The notes beneath the pieces were generated by a model. The model worked only from the letters and a program-made list of their open reading frames with translations. It was not told the origin of the DNA and did not search any database. This document shows, piece by piece, positions 16,102-24,810 of a stretch of DNA of 64,000 bases. The DNA is from JAJRTA01 sp965603125 (GTDB lineage: Bacteria; Zixibacteria; MSB-5A5; GN15; FEB-12), in contig CBFDBU010000010.1 of the NCBI GenBank assembly GCA_965603125.1, positions 1 through 64,000 of the forward strand, read 5' to 3'. The stretch's first letter is position 1. Every line of letters begins with the position of its first letter. The translations under genes were made by a program, and so were the position numbers.

Positions 16102-17775
16102 ATGCCTGTCAGATCACTGCAATGGATTCGCGTCCGCCTCGGCTCCCACAAAACCCAGGGCAGGTACCTCCGCTTCGCGGCCATACTTCTGCCTTTCTGC
16201 GCCTACCTGTTCCTGGCCACAGGCCTTTCCGACTGGATTATTGACGACGCCGGCATCACCTTCTCATACTCGCGCTCTCTTAGCCAGGGGCATGGGCTCG
16301 TGTCTCAACCGGGCATGGAACCCGTGGAAGGGTATTCCAATCCTCTGTGGATGCTGACTATGGTCCCCTTCTTCTTGGGCGGTATCTTTCATCCCTACAT
16401 CGTTCCCAAACTGATCAGCTATGTCCTGGTGGCATTGACATTCTGGCTGCTTCATCGGCTCGTTTCAAGATTGACGGGCGATTTCCTGCCGGCCACATTC
16501 GCAGCACTCTCGTTGTTGTCGGTGAATTCCTCTTTCGTGATATGGACCTGCTCGGGCCTGGAGAACCCCCTGTACGCAGCTCTGATCGTTGGCTTGACGT
16601 ATCTGCATGTTGAATGGGCTGCCGGCAGCTGTTCCTGTGAGCACGCCCCGATCATGTCGGCCCTGCTGGCTTGCGCCATCGCCATGACGCGACCGGACGG
16701 CGTCGTTTACGCCACCCTCTTCCCCCTTGCGCTGGTGATTGGATTCAGACCAGGCGGGAACCGCTCAAGGCGTATGCTGCTCCGGGGTCTCGCAGTGTAT
16801 GTATCCACGTTTGTCGTGGTATTTGGAGCATTCATCTTGTTTCGATACCTCTATTTCCACGAATTGCACCCGAATACTTACTACGTCAAGGGGGGGCCTA
16901 CTCTCGATATTGCTGTGCAGGCGCTAACTCTGCAGGGAGGATACTTGAACAAGTCCTACCTCCTGGTTCACAGTATACTGGGGCCGGTATTCTGGTGGCT
17001 GATCCCCATCGGCTGCATCGTGCTCCTAGTGAGCGCACTTTACCGCGTAGCGCGATGGCGAGAGTCAGTCGTTCTAACTGCTGGCACGCTCCTGACCGCA
17101 TACGTCTTCCTGATCCTGAGCGAAGACTGGATGGGGGAGTATCGTTTCGCGACACCATTCTTCCCGCTGGCGTGTTGTTGTCTGGTTGTCTTTGTCCATG
17201 TTGTCCTCACCGCCATTGTTCGCGGCAAAGCGCGTCTCCTGGGTATCGGCTCAGCAGTCTTTGTGACACTGCTGATCTTAAGTGTTGACCTGCATTATCC
17301 GCGCATTCAGCACTACGTGAGATCGAAGCCGGTATCCTTCGAACGCATAGCCAACCGATTCGGAAAGCGGTTCAACGATTACGCGGCTTTCCTCCAGGTA
17401 CCGGATGCTTCCTTCCTGGTGCCGGATATGGGCGGCACCTTGTACTACTCAAAACTGCGTATCCATGACCTGGCCGGGCTGTGTGACAAGACCATTGCCC
17501 GTACCAGGGGCAGAGACCAGCAGCGTTTTTACGATCATGTCTTCAAGGAACTCAAGCCGACATTTATCCATACGCACGGGTATTTCACAGCGGTTTCGAA
17601 ATTCGACGACGACCCCCGTTTTTCCAGCGACTACGTATCAATCAACGAGTATGTCGACAAGCACGTCGAGACCAGGTATGGCGAAACCCGAATCTCGGGG
17701 GATTTCGTAAGGAAAGATATCGCCGCCGACAAAGAGGCTCAACTTGATTCACTTCGCCAGGGACTGGCCCCATGA
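16102..17775 (+). CDS. GT-C type membrane glycosyltransferase (arabinofuranosyltransferase-like), copy A
   Basis: A 557-residue protein with about ten hydrophobic helices and a soluble C-terminal domain. After the first helix comes WIIDDAGITFSYSRSLSQGHG with an Asp48-Asp49 pair, then PVEGYSNPLWML and SGLENPLYA. This series is typical of GT-C transferases that use a polyprenyl-phosphate sugar donor outside the membrane. The donor and acceptor are unknown. The same motif order occurs in the convergent gene 17842-19767, so the two are distant paralogues. The ATG at 16102 is preferred to TTG at 16048 because it leaves a normal Arg-rich N-terminus; the ribosome site is weak. Confidence 0.75.
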   Translation: MPVRSLQWIRVRLGSHKTQGRYLRFAAILLPFCAYLFLATGLSDWIIDDAGITFSYSRSLSQGHGLVSQPGMEPVEGYSNPLWMLTMVPFFLGGIFHPYIVPKLISYVLVALTFWLLHRLVSRLTGDFLPATFAALSLLSVNSSFVIWTCSGLENPLYAALIVGLTYLHVEWAAGSCSCEHAPIMSALLACAIAMTRPDGVVYATLFPLALVIGFRPGGNRSRRMLLRGLAVYVSTFVVVFGAFILFRYLYFHELHPNTYYVKGGPTLDIAVQALTLQGGYLNKSYLLVHSILGPVFWWLIPIGCIVLLVSALYRVARWRESVVLTAGTLLTAYVFLILSEDWMGEYRFATPFFPLACCCLVVFVHVVLTAIVRGKARLLGIGSAVFVTLLILSVDLHYPRIQHYVRSKPVSFERIANRFGKRFNDYAAFLQVPDASFLVPDMGGTLYYSKLRIHDLAGLCDKTIARTRGRDQQRFYDHVFKELKPTFIHTHGYFTAVSKFDDDPRFSSDYVSINEYVDKHVETRYGETRISGDFVRKDIAADKEAQLDSLRQGLAP

Positions 17776-17841
17776 ACTCCGGGCGGAAGCTCCGTTCCGA
17801 CAGGGTCGGCGCTTCGGAGGACGGAGATGAATCCGTTCGCG

Positions 17842-19767
17842 CTACGGCGAAACGTCAAGCAGCCTGAGATGACCAACGCTGTAGAGATCATCTCCCGAAT
17901 CAGGTTTGACTATGATCCTGTTGTATCCAACCTTACAAGCGTCTTCCGGTACTTCCAGTGAATCAACCCTCAAACCGCCCAGCTCATTGTCCTGTCTTCT
18001 GATACTGTGGAAACCCAGTTCCGTGGAGTCACGGAAAAACGCGACCGTGTAGTAGTCATTGTGGTCAACGCTGATCTCGAACCGGTTATTCGTGAAAACG
18101 GAGTCCAACAGAATGTGCAGACCACCGGACCGAAGGACGTAATTCCCCTCTTCATTCCAAACCGTCCCCTCTTCCTTGGGTACGCTGATTTCGGCGTAGC
18201 TTACTGTCAGCGTAGAAGGATCGGTATAACCACTCAAGAGGCAGTCATACGCACCTGTATTCATTCTCCAAATGGCGACCCATCGCTGAGTATCGAGCAG
18301 GTCACCGCGTGTTATCAGCAGAAGCTTGTCGTAGTACGCGGCCACGTTCGTATCGGCGATCATGTTTTCGCCCACTTTCAGGCCCTGCACATACTTAAAG
18401 GGCGCTATTCGGGAGAAATGCCCAACGCGCCAGTCCCGCAACTTATTGGTGGGTAATCTGGCCAGGAGTGGTTCGGTCAGCCCGTAGCCATCGTAGACGT
18501 GTATGTCCGGCCCGGCATAAAAGCCAGCGAACCCTACACACCCGGTGGCGGAAAAATCGTCTCCTTTCAGTCGTAACCTCTTGCCGTCGTCGGCCCACTT
18601 GTGGGCAGGCATCTCTTTAGTCCTTTGTGTCCGGAGCAGTCCCGTTGACTGATAGTACCATCCGCGCTCGTCGGCAATGCCTTTCTCGTTGATCCCCGCT
18701 TCCCCATGCGTGCCGTACGTCTTGTCACTCAGAAGCGGTGGACGAGGCGACGCCAATCCAAGAACAGCCACGACGACTACGGGAATAAGCCTCCCGGCCA
18801 ATGTTTCGGGGATGGGATACCTCGAGATGAGCGCCAGCGACGCTACGAACGGCACGGCAAAGAAGCGCCCGCTCATGAAATCACCCCCGATGCTGACGAT
18901 GTAGAGCAGGTACAATCCGATCCCAACCGAAACCGGTAGACTCCTGCGGTCCCGCGTCAGGATCACCAGAAGGATACCGGCAATGATCACGATCAGTGTC
19001 AGAGGATCGAGGTTCAGAGTCTCCAGATAGTAGATCAGTCCCTGGTACAGGCGCTCCGCAACCGGAATACCCGAATGGAGTTTGGCATAGTATGTGTTGG
19101 GAAATGGAAACCCATAGTAGACCATTGAGAACAGTTCCCACAATATGAATGGTGCGAAACCAGCGACTGCGGTAAGGAGCGCTCGAAAAGATCTCAGCCT
19201 CACGAACATGCCCACCAGCACCGGGAGATACAGCAGGAGCGTATCCATGCGGTTCAGAGCGGCCAGGCCGGCCAGCACACATAGGGGAAAGAAGACTCTC
19301 TCGTCTTCCTTTGCCCCGAAGTATACACACAAGAAGCCAGCCAAGATCAGGTAGCTCAGGGGATTTTCAAGTCCGGAAGTGGCGTAGTCGATGAAGGCCT
19401 TGGAAAACAGCGCGGCGGCGAGGACGAGGAGCGCTCCCGACAGAGATCGGCTTATTTTGAGGGACACGATCAGAATGGCAGACAGTGTGACAACGATCGA
19501 CACGATAATACTCGTGAAATACAGTTCACCGGTAATGATATAGAACCCGGACATCAGGAAAACCCACAGTGGATTGGTAAACGCCTGAACCCGCTCGTCA
19601 GTATTCCAGGTAAGACCATAGCCGTTGACGAAGTTGTCAACCGTCCGGAAGGAAATGTACGCGTCGTCGCACACCCATGCATTCCTCAGTATCACGACGA
19701 TGATAACAAGAACGAAAAGCCCAATCAGGATTGAGGCGTGATTCTCAGCGCGTCTTGGTGTACCCAT
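17842..19767 (-). CDS. GT-C type membrane glycosyltransferase (arabinofuranosyltransferase-like), copy B
   Basis: A 641-residue relative of the convergent gene at 16102-17775. The catalytic-type loop reads WVCDDAYISFRTVDNFVNGYG (Asp34-Asp35), followed by RVQAFTNPLWVF, TSGLENPLSYL and FPFPNTYYAKL. About ten helices end near residue 370. The C-terminal 270 residues are a soluble domain with repeated aromatic-rich strands ending in a jelly-roll-like stretch, longer than in copy A. The ATG at 19767 is chosen because an extension to 19968 would run into a repeat-like element. Substrate unknown. Confidence 0.75.
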   Translation of the reverse strand: MGTPRRAENHASILIGLFVLVIIVVILRNAWVCDDAYISFRTVDNFVNGYGLTWNTDERVQAFTNPLWVFLMSGFYIITGELYFTSIIVSIVVTLSAILIVSLKISRSLSGALLVLAAALFSKAFIDYATSGLENPLSYLILAGFLCVYFGAKEDERVFFPLCVLAGLAALNRMDTLLLYLPVLVGMFVRLRSFRALLTAVAGFAPFILWELFSMVYYGFPFPNTYYAKLHSGIPVAERLYQGLIYYLETLNLDPLTLIVIIAGILLVILTRDRRSLPVSVGIGLYLLYIVSIGGDFMSGRFFAVPFVASLALISRYPIPETLAGRLIPVVVVAVLGLASPRPPLLSDKTYGTHGEAGINEKGIADERGWYYQSTGLLRTQRTKEMPAHKWADDGKRLRLKGDDFSATGCVGFAGFYAGPDIHVYDGYGLTEPLLARLPTNKLRDWRVGHFSRIAPFKYVQGLKVGENMIADTNVAAYYDKLLLITRGDLLDTQRWVAIWRMNTGAYDCLLSGYTDPSTLTVSYAEISVPKEEGTVWNEEGNYVLRSGGLHILLDSVFTNNRFEISVDHNDYYTVAFFRDSTELGFHSIRRQDNELGGLRVDSLEVPEDACKVGYNRIIVKPDSGDDLYSVGHLRLLDVSP

Positions 19768-19826
19768 TAATCCATAGTACAAACCGACCCATTTCAGAGC
19801 AAGCTCTTTTGCCTCCCGGCGTGGGG

Positions 19827-19976
19827 CCTGTTGAAAAAGTCGCAGTAGCTGGCCGCCGAAGCATTGTTGCTGGTGCTGCCAGGCGTCTCTGCCTGGCAGT
19901 AACGCAAATCCAAAGAGGCATCGGGCAGAGACACTCGACGCCACCCCTTGGAGTACGTTTTTCAGCAAGCTCGTGG
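19827..19976. repeat. Candidate MITE with IS1182-like ends
   Basis: About 150 bp flanked by imperfect inverted ends: GCCTGTTGAAAAAGTCG on the left, and AGCTTGCTGAAAAACGTAC read inward from the right. Inside is a perfect hairpin CTGCCAGG-cgtctctg-CCTGGCAG. The ends resemble AGCTTGTTGAAAAAGC at 61011 near the IS1182 remnant. The element starts about 60 nt upstream of the copy B glycosyltransferase gene, which would be written into its 5' region. The rest of 19768-20167 shows nothing else. Confidence 0.45.
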
Positions 19977-20167
19977 GACGGGAGCTGAATCCGCAGCAAC
20001 TTCCTGAAAAGAGGAGACTTACTTCATCTTCTCGGAGCTGCCTTGATCCTGCACCGGTCGGCAGTTCACAGTGGCGCCTTCATTCTGTCCCCAGACACCG
20101 GCGCACCCGCTCTGGGAATCGACCATCGAACTACAACACAATCATGTCCACAGCAAAACATCTCTTC

Positions 20168-20201
20168 ATAAAAAAAACCGCCCTTCTGATCGGGACGGTT
20201 T
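20168..20201 (-). terminator. Rho-independent terminator of the sigma factor gene
   Basis: Read on the minus strand: AAACCG-bulge-CCC pairs with GGGCGGTTT across an 8-nt loop, followed by a T run (A7 on the plus strand at 20171-20177). It lies 26 nt after the sigma gene's stop. Confidence 0.85.
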
Positions 20202-20226
20202 CTCAATTGTCGACTGGTATTGTCGA

Positions 20227-21081
20227 TCAGTTCAGGTATGCCCTCAGCGATCGGCTGCGCGAGGCATGGCGCAGGCGCCGAATGGCCTTCTCCTTGATCT
20301 GGCGAACACGCTCCCGCGTCAGTGAGAAGCGAGCCCCAATCTCCTCCAGTGTCAGCGCCTTCTCATAGCTGAGACCGAAGTACAGGTTGATGACTTCCGC
20401 TTCCCGCGCCGTAAGCGAATCAAGCGCTTTCTCAATCTCAACCCGCAGCGACTGGCTCAGGAGATCCTCATCCGGGGATGGCTGTAGTTCGTCCTCCAGA
20501 ACATCGATCAGCGAGTTATCCTCGGAAGTGGAAAAAGGCGCATCAAGAGAGAGATGCGAATTGGATATCTTGAGGGTATCGGCAACCTCGCCCGCCGACA
20601 ACTGCAACTCTTTGGCGATCTCCTCGGCCGAAGGCAAACGCCCCAACCCCTGCTCCAGGCGGCTTGAGATCTTGCCGATCTTATGCAACGTCCCCACCCT
20701 GTTGAGGGGAAGCCGGACGATCCTGCTCTGCTCGGCCAGCGCCTGCAGAATCGCCTGTCTGATCCACCAGACAGCATAACTGATGAACTTGAACCCGCGA
20801 GTCTCGTCAAACCTTTTGGCCGCTTTGATAAGACCGATATTGCCCTCGTTGATCAGATCGGCAAGGGAGAGACCCTGGTTCTGGTACTGCTTGGCTACCG
20901 ACACCACGAAGCGCAGGTTGGCCTTGGTCAGTTTTTCCAGGGCCGTTTTGTCGCCCTGCTTTATTTTCCTGGCCAGCCGCACTTCCTCAGCGGCGTCAAT
21001 CAAAGGAGTTTCCCCGATCTCGCGGAGGTATAGATCTAACGATCGGTCTTCATCGCGATACTTTAGGGATTGTTTAGCCAC
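20227..21081 (-). CDS. RNA polymerase sigma-70 family factor, primary (RpoD/SigA) type without region 1.1
   Basis: A 284-residue sigma factor. Region 1.2 (SLDLYLREIGETPL), region 2 (NLRFVVSVAKQYQNQGLSLADLINEGNIGL, with RFDETRGFKFISYAVWWIRQAI for -10 binding and melting), region 3 and region 4 (LTLEEIGARFSLTRERVRQIKEKAIRRLR helix-turn-helix) are all present. Region 1.1 is missing, as in RpoS-like group 2 and in some short primary factors. The consensus TTGACA/TATATT promoters seen in the window fit such a factor. The start is GTG with AGGAAAC 4 nt and AAGGAGA 13 nt upstream. Whether it is the housekeeping or a group-2 factor cannot be told from one copy. Confidence 0.92.
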   Translation of the reverse strand: MAKQSLKYRDEDRSLDLYLREIGETPLIDAAEEVRLARKIKQGDKTALEKLTKANLRFVVSVAKQYQNQGLSLADLINEGNIGLIKAAKRFDETRGFKFISYAVWWIRQAILQALAEQSRIVRLPLNRVGTLHKIGKISSRLEQGLGRLPSAEEIAKELQLSAGEVADTLKISNSHLSLDAPFSTSEDNSLIDVLEDELQPSPDEDLLSQSLRVEIEKALDSLTAREAEVINLYFGLSYEKALTLEEIGARFSLTRERVRQIKEKAIRRLRHASRSRSLRAYLN

Positions 21082-21173
21082 GTTTCCTGACTATCTCCTT
21101 CCACTGTATGTTCATCCGATGGTTTGCCGCCACCCATCCGGGTGGTTCACCAGCGGAAAACTGCATCATCACC

Positions 21174-22670
21174 TCAGGGCCTGATAACCTTCCTGGCTAT
21201 TGTTCCATCAGGCTCCTGGACTATCAGCGGAATGCGCCGCGCTTGGCGCAGTTCGTTGGCTACCTTTTCTATATCTTCAAGTGACTTCACCGGCGCGTCG
21301 TCAACCTGGAGGATGATCGTGCCACGGTTTATCGATGCGAATTCGGCCTTCGTTCCCGGGTAAACCCGTCTCACATAAACGCCTCCGACATACTCTAAAC
21401 CGACCGCGCGGGCAATCTCGGGAGTGAACGTGAGAAGTTCCATGCCGGCCCAAACGCTGACCTGGAAATCGTCAGGCCCAGCGTCGGTCTCAGCCAGCGA
21501 CGCGAGAAAAGCATCACGATCAGTCACTATTGTATGCAGCATGACCGTCTCCCCGTCGCGCACAACCTCCACCGGCATCGTGGCTTCATCACGATTGGCA
21601 GTCGAGACCAGCACCGAGAGTTGTCCGGCATTATCGACCGGCTGGTTGTTAAACGAGACAATTACATCACCTGCCAGCACTCCCGCCTTCTCCGCCGGTG
21701 ATTCGGCAAAAACGGAGTCAACCGTGACCCCCTTCACGGCATCGAGACCCTGCCGCTTGGCTTCCCGCTGCGTGACGTCATGAAACCACACGCCAAACCA
21801 GCCGCGGCTGGCCTTACCGGTGGCAATCAGGTCCGGCACAACAGCCCGCGCCAAAGTGATCGGGATGGCAAACCCGATACCGACCGATCCCCCCGTCGGG
21901 CTTGAGATTGCCGCGTTGACACCGATCGCCTGGCCGCGAAGATTCAACAGCGGCCCGCCGGAGTTCCCCGGATTGATCGAGGCGTCGGTCTGAATGTAGT
22001 TCTGGTAATCCGGGGTCTCACGTCCGAAACGCAGGTTGCTGCGCCCCACGGCGGATATCACTCCCACTGTAACCGTTCGATCCAGACCCTGCTGGGGAAA
22101 CGGGTTGCCGATGGCTATCGCCCAGTCACCCACCTTGATATCGTCCGAGTCGCCGAACGGGATCACCGTAACCTCTTCCTCCGGCTCAACCTTGAGAACC
22201 GCCAGGTCGGTCTGCGGATCCGCTCCGACCAGCCTGGCGTCATACTGGTAGCCGGAGGCGGTGCTCACTGTCAGCTCCACAGCATCGCGAACGACGTGAT
22301 TGTTGGTCAAAATGTAGCCGTCCTCACGAAAGAAAAACCCCGAGCCGGACGACGTGGCGTAATTCGGCCCCCGATACCACCAGGGCACACGCTCCTCCCT
22401 TGATCGGGCGGAGATATTGACCACGGCGTCCTGCACATTCTCGACCACCGCCACGAACGGCGATTCCAACTCGCCGTCATGATCGACCAGCGGATAAAGC
22501 CCGGCACCGGAAACCGGCGCCACCGGCCCCGAGATGGCCCCGTCGGCAAACCGCAGATGTGGTGCGATCAGTACCCCGCAAAGGGTGAAGACAAAGGCCA
22601 CGATACCGAGACTAAAGAACCGTGGCCGCTTCTTGCGCTTCGATGTCTGAGGAAGAAGGCGCTGCTCCAA
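21174..22670 (-). CDS. HtrA/DegP-type periplasmic serine protease with two PDZ domains
   Basis: A 498-residue protein with an N-terminal anchor (about residues 19-37). The trypsin-like domain has the triad His125 (ILTNNHVV), Asp155 (DPQTDLAVLK) and Ser237 (NPGNSGGPLL). PDZ1 is at about residues 300-390 (GWFGVWFHDVTQREAKRQGL, AGVLAGDVIVSFNNQP). PDZ2 is at about 400-495 (GMELLTFTPEIARAVGL, GTIILQVDDAPVKS). Such proteases degrade or refold misfolded envelope proteins. The start is TTG at 22670 with GGAGG 10 nt upstream; no ATG fits in frame. A strong promoter lies directly upstream. Confidence 0.93.
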   Translation of the reverse strand: MEQRLLPQTSKRKKRPRFFSLGIVAFVFTLCGVLIAPHLRFADGAISGPVAPVSGAGLYPLVDHDGELESPFVAVVENVQDAVVNISARSREERVPWWYRGPNYATSSGSGFFFREDGYILTNNHVVRDAVELTVSTASGYQYDARLVGADPQTDLAVLKVEPEEEVTVIPFGDSDDIKVGDWAIAIGNPFPQQGLDRTVTVGVISAVGRSNLRFGRETPDYQNYIQTDASINPGNSGGPLLNLRGQAIGVNAAISSPTGGSVGIGFAIPITLARAVVPDLIATGKASRGWFGVWFHDVTQREAKRQGLDAVKGVTVDSVFAESPAEKAGVLAGDVIVSFNNQPVDNAGQLSVLVSTANRDEATMPVEVVRDGETVMLHTIVTDRDAFLASLAETDAGPDDFQVSVWAGMELLTFTPEIARAVGLEYVGGVYVRRVYPGTKAEFASINRGTIILQVDDAPVKSLEDIEKVANELRQARRIPLIVQEPDGTIARKVIRP

Positions 22671-22701
22671 CTACAATGATCCTCCACCGCTACAACCAAA
22701 C

Positions 22702-22730
22702 AGTATACCATTTATCTCAAGCCGTGTCAA
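22702..22730 (-). promoter_or_regulatory. Strong sigma-70 promoter of the HtrA gene
   Basis: On the minus strand TTGACA (22730-22725), 17-nt spacer, TATACT (22707-22702), with a 25-35 nt leader to the TTG start. The rest of the 22671-22940 gap shows no gene. Confidence 0.8.
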
Positions 22731-22940
22731 GTCTTTTCTCCATACAAACTGTTGTCTCCGTACATTATAACGTGCCAGCCGCCTGTTTGATTCAAAAATA
22801 TGTTCGCTCCCCTGCAAAAAACGCGGCAGCCTGTCTCCCGCTTCGGCCCCTTGTACCCATGCTACGCATGGTAACGAACTGATAGCAGGGACAGACCGGG
22901 GCCTGCCACCTATTCAATAGCCGCCAAAGTCACCATGCGA

Positions 22941-24134
22941 TTATTCATGGTCTTCCTCCTCAATCCGAACGGTGGAGATTGAGGCGGTCCCGCCAGATCG
23001 AGAGCCTGGGGACAGGAGTCGGAACATGGGCACACCCTTCGATTCGAAGGGGACGAGGTATCCGTCGAAAGCATTACCGTTCACCAAACCCGGGGCCACT
23101 TTGGACCAGTCAAACTGGTACGACCGGAGTTTGACTTCGTCCTCGGAATCGTCGAAGTAGTTGATCACACAGTAAGGACCCACGAAGAGTGGAGTCTTGT
23201 ATGTGAAATCTACGTGGCCCTTGGGAGCAGCCGTGAAATCGGCTACCTTGCTGTAGCCTGATTCCCCAAACCGAAACAGTCTGCAGCAGAGCCCGTTTCG
23301 GTCGTGAGTGAGCACGTACTCACCTGCACGAGAAAGAACACTGTGCGGCCTCCTTATGTAGTAACTGCTTGACATCTCATGAGGCAGAACGTGCATTGCT
23401 CCTGATTCGAGATTGCAGACAACAAGGCCGTCCAGAGATCGGAATGCGTAGTGTGAACCGTTCGGACTTACAGCGGTATGTCGAGGGGAAGTCGGGCGAA
23501 CATCCGGAAGTTGAAGCTCACGCTGCTCGGTCATTTCGGGTACCTTTAGAATCTGAATTCGATCCGCATTGTGAAACAAAAGAAGAGAATCATCCAGCGC
23601 CTGCAACTCCCAGTATGCCGATGCAGGTGTGAGGTCTGCGATAAAGCGACCTTCGCCGTCGTAAACGCGCGGGCTTGACCCGAAGGAGATATTGTTCGTC
23701 GTATACAAGTACGCCAGACCCGTGGTCGATTGCACGGGACTCTCGTCACGTACCTCGGCTACTATACTGCCGTCCTTATCCAGCACGAAGGTCCGATACG
23801 CTCCCTCAACAATCCACTCAGTCACAAAGATGAAACCAGGAGTAGTTCTCAAGTCAACAAGGTAGAATGCACAGCCTTGTGTGGATGAACGAGAAAACAA
23901 CAACTTCCCTTCCAGATCGAACACGTAAAGCGCATTCGTCTTGCCCACCGGATCGAAGCGTGAGATTACAGCAAAACACTCCTCTCCGATGTCAACACCC
24001 GGACTGCCGCCCATCACGGGCATGTCCCGCACCTGAGCTTCAGTCACAGTTGCTATCGTTGAAGATTGCCCGGAAGATACCGAGACTGCAATCCCCGCAC
24101 CCAGCAGAAGAACTGCCAAGATCAGTCTATTCAT
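22941..24134 (-). CDS. Secreted beta-propeller-like protein of unknown function
   Basis: A 397-residue protein. The N-terminus MNRLILAVLLLGAGIAVSVSSG is a signal peptide. The remainder is a series of short strand pairs with aromatic residues (YVFDLEGKLLFSRS, RTFVLDKDGSIVAEV, PRVYDGEGRFIADL, YVLTHDRNGLCCRLF) as seen in WD40-like or 6-bladed propeller proteins. The C-terminus is acidic (EEEDHE). No enzymatic motif is visible. The ATG at 24134 has AGAGGAGG 6 nt upstream; a longer reading to 24293 has none. It is isolated between HtrA and the holA group, and its role is unknown. Confidence 0.7.
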   Translation of the reverse strand: MNRLILAVLLLGAGIAVSVSSGQSSTIATVTEAQVRDMPVMGGSPGVDIGEECFAVISRFDPVGKTNALYVFDLEGKLLFSRSSTQGCAFYLVDLRTTPGFIFVTEWIVEGAYRTFVLDKDGSIVAEVRDESPVQSTTGLAYLYTTNNISFGSSPRVYDGEGRFIADLTPASAYWELQALDDSLLLFHNADRIQILKVPEMTEQRELQLPDVRPTSPRHTAVSPNGSHYAFRSLDGLVVCNLESGAMHVLPHEMSSSYYIRRPHSVLSRAGEYVLTHDRNGLCCRLFRFGESGYSKVADFTAAPKGHVDFTYKTPLFVGPYCVINYFDDSEDEVKLRSYQFDWSKVAPGLVNGNAFDGYLVPFESKGVPMFRLLSPGSRSGGTASISTVRIEEEDHE

Positions 24135-24396
24135 AAATAGCCTCCTCTGTTTATCCCTAAGAATGCACACATCAACCAGTCGGTCAAGTACTAACGTAAG
24201 CTTCCACCTACAATAGACAGATTGAGAGTAGAGCTTCCAACCCTTGCTGCAAGCCGATAGCCCTCCGGTCAGGATTTGTGAAGCCCCATGCATATCGGCT
24301 TCGACTCAAGGTTTAGCATGGCAAGCTATGTCGTTGCATAACAATAACTAACGATACGGGGCCTGGTTGGGCACAGACGTTGCGCCAACTGCGGGA

Positions 24397-24777
24397 ATGG
24401 AGTGCTACTTTGGATCCTACGAACTACCGGAACCCAACGCCCTGGCCAAGTCGGCGGTGGTCACTTTCCGTATCCCGGAAGTCGGGATCAGTTTCAAAGC
24501 CCCCTTTGACGGCGCCGACGCCGATCACAGCGATCTCGCCTCCCTGTTGGCGCTGCTTGAGTTCATTGACGGCAACCAGAAGTACTTCTCCAACCACACT
24601 TATCTCATCTACGGCAACAACCTGAAGGTGGTTAATCTCGTGAACCGGCGCGAGGCGCCCCCCGGCAGGTTCGCCCACTTGTTGGAGAAGACCCAGACCT
24701 ATCGCGACAAGTACCGTTTCTCTCTTGAGTGGATACCCACCAACGACAACCCGGTTTTTGACACGCTTTTTGATTGA
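24397..24777 (+). CDS. RNase H-fold-like protein lacking catalytic residues
   Basis: About 126 residues. The middle (DGADADHSDLASLLALLEFID), YLIYGNNLKVVNLVNRR and FSLEWIPTNDNPVFDTLF follow the order of RNase HI-like proteins: an early D-G-A, an E-x-ALL-A-L helix, a strand with D-S, and the closing W-V-P-x-x-x-N-x-x-A-D. Here the strand reads YGNN rather than DS, so a catalytic Asp is gone and nuclease activity is doubtful. The resemblance is inferred by eye. ATG 24397 is assumed; TTG 24367 is possible. holA starts 33 nt downstream, so they may be co-transcribed. Confidence 0.6.
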   Translation: MECYFGSYELPEPNALAKSAVVTFRIPEVGISFKAPFDGADADHSDLASLLALLEFIDGNQKYFSNHTYLIYGNNLKVVNLVNRREAPPGRFAHLLEKTQTYRDKYRFSLEWIPTNDNPVFDTLFD

Positions 24778-24810
24778 CGGTCCCCGAAGGCAGTCTGTAT
24801 CATTGGCCAT

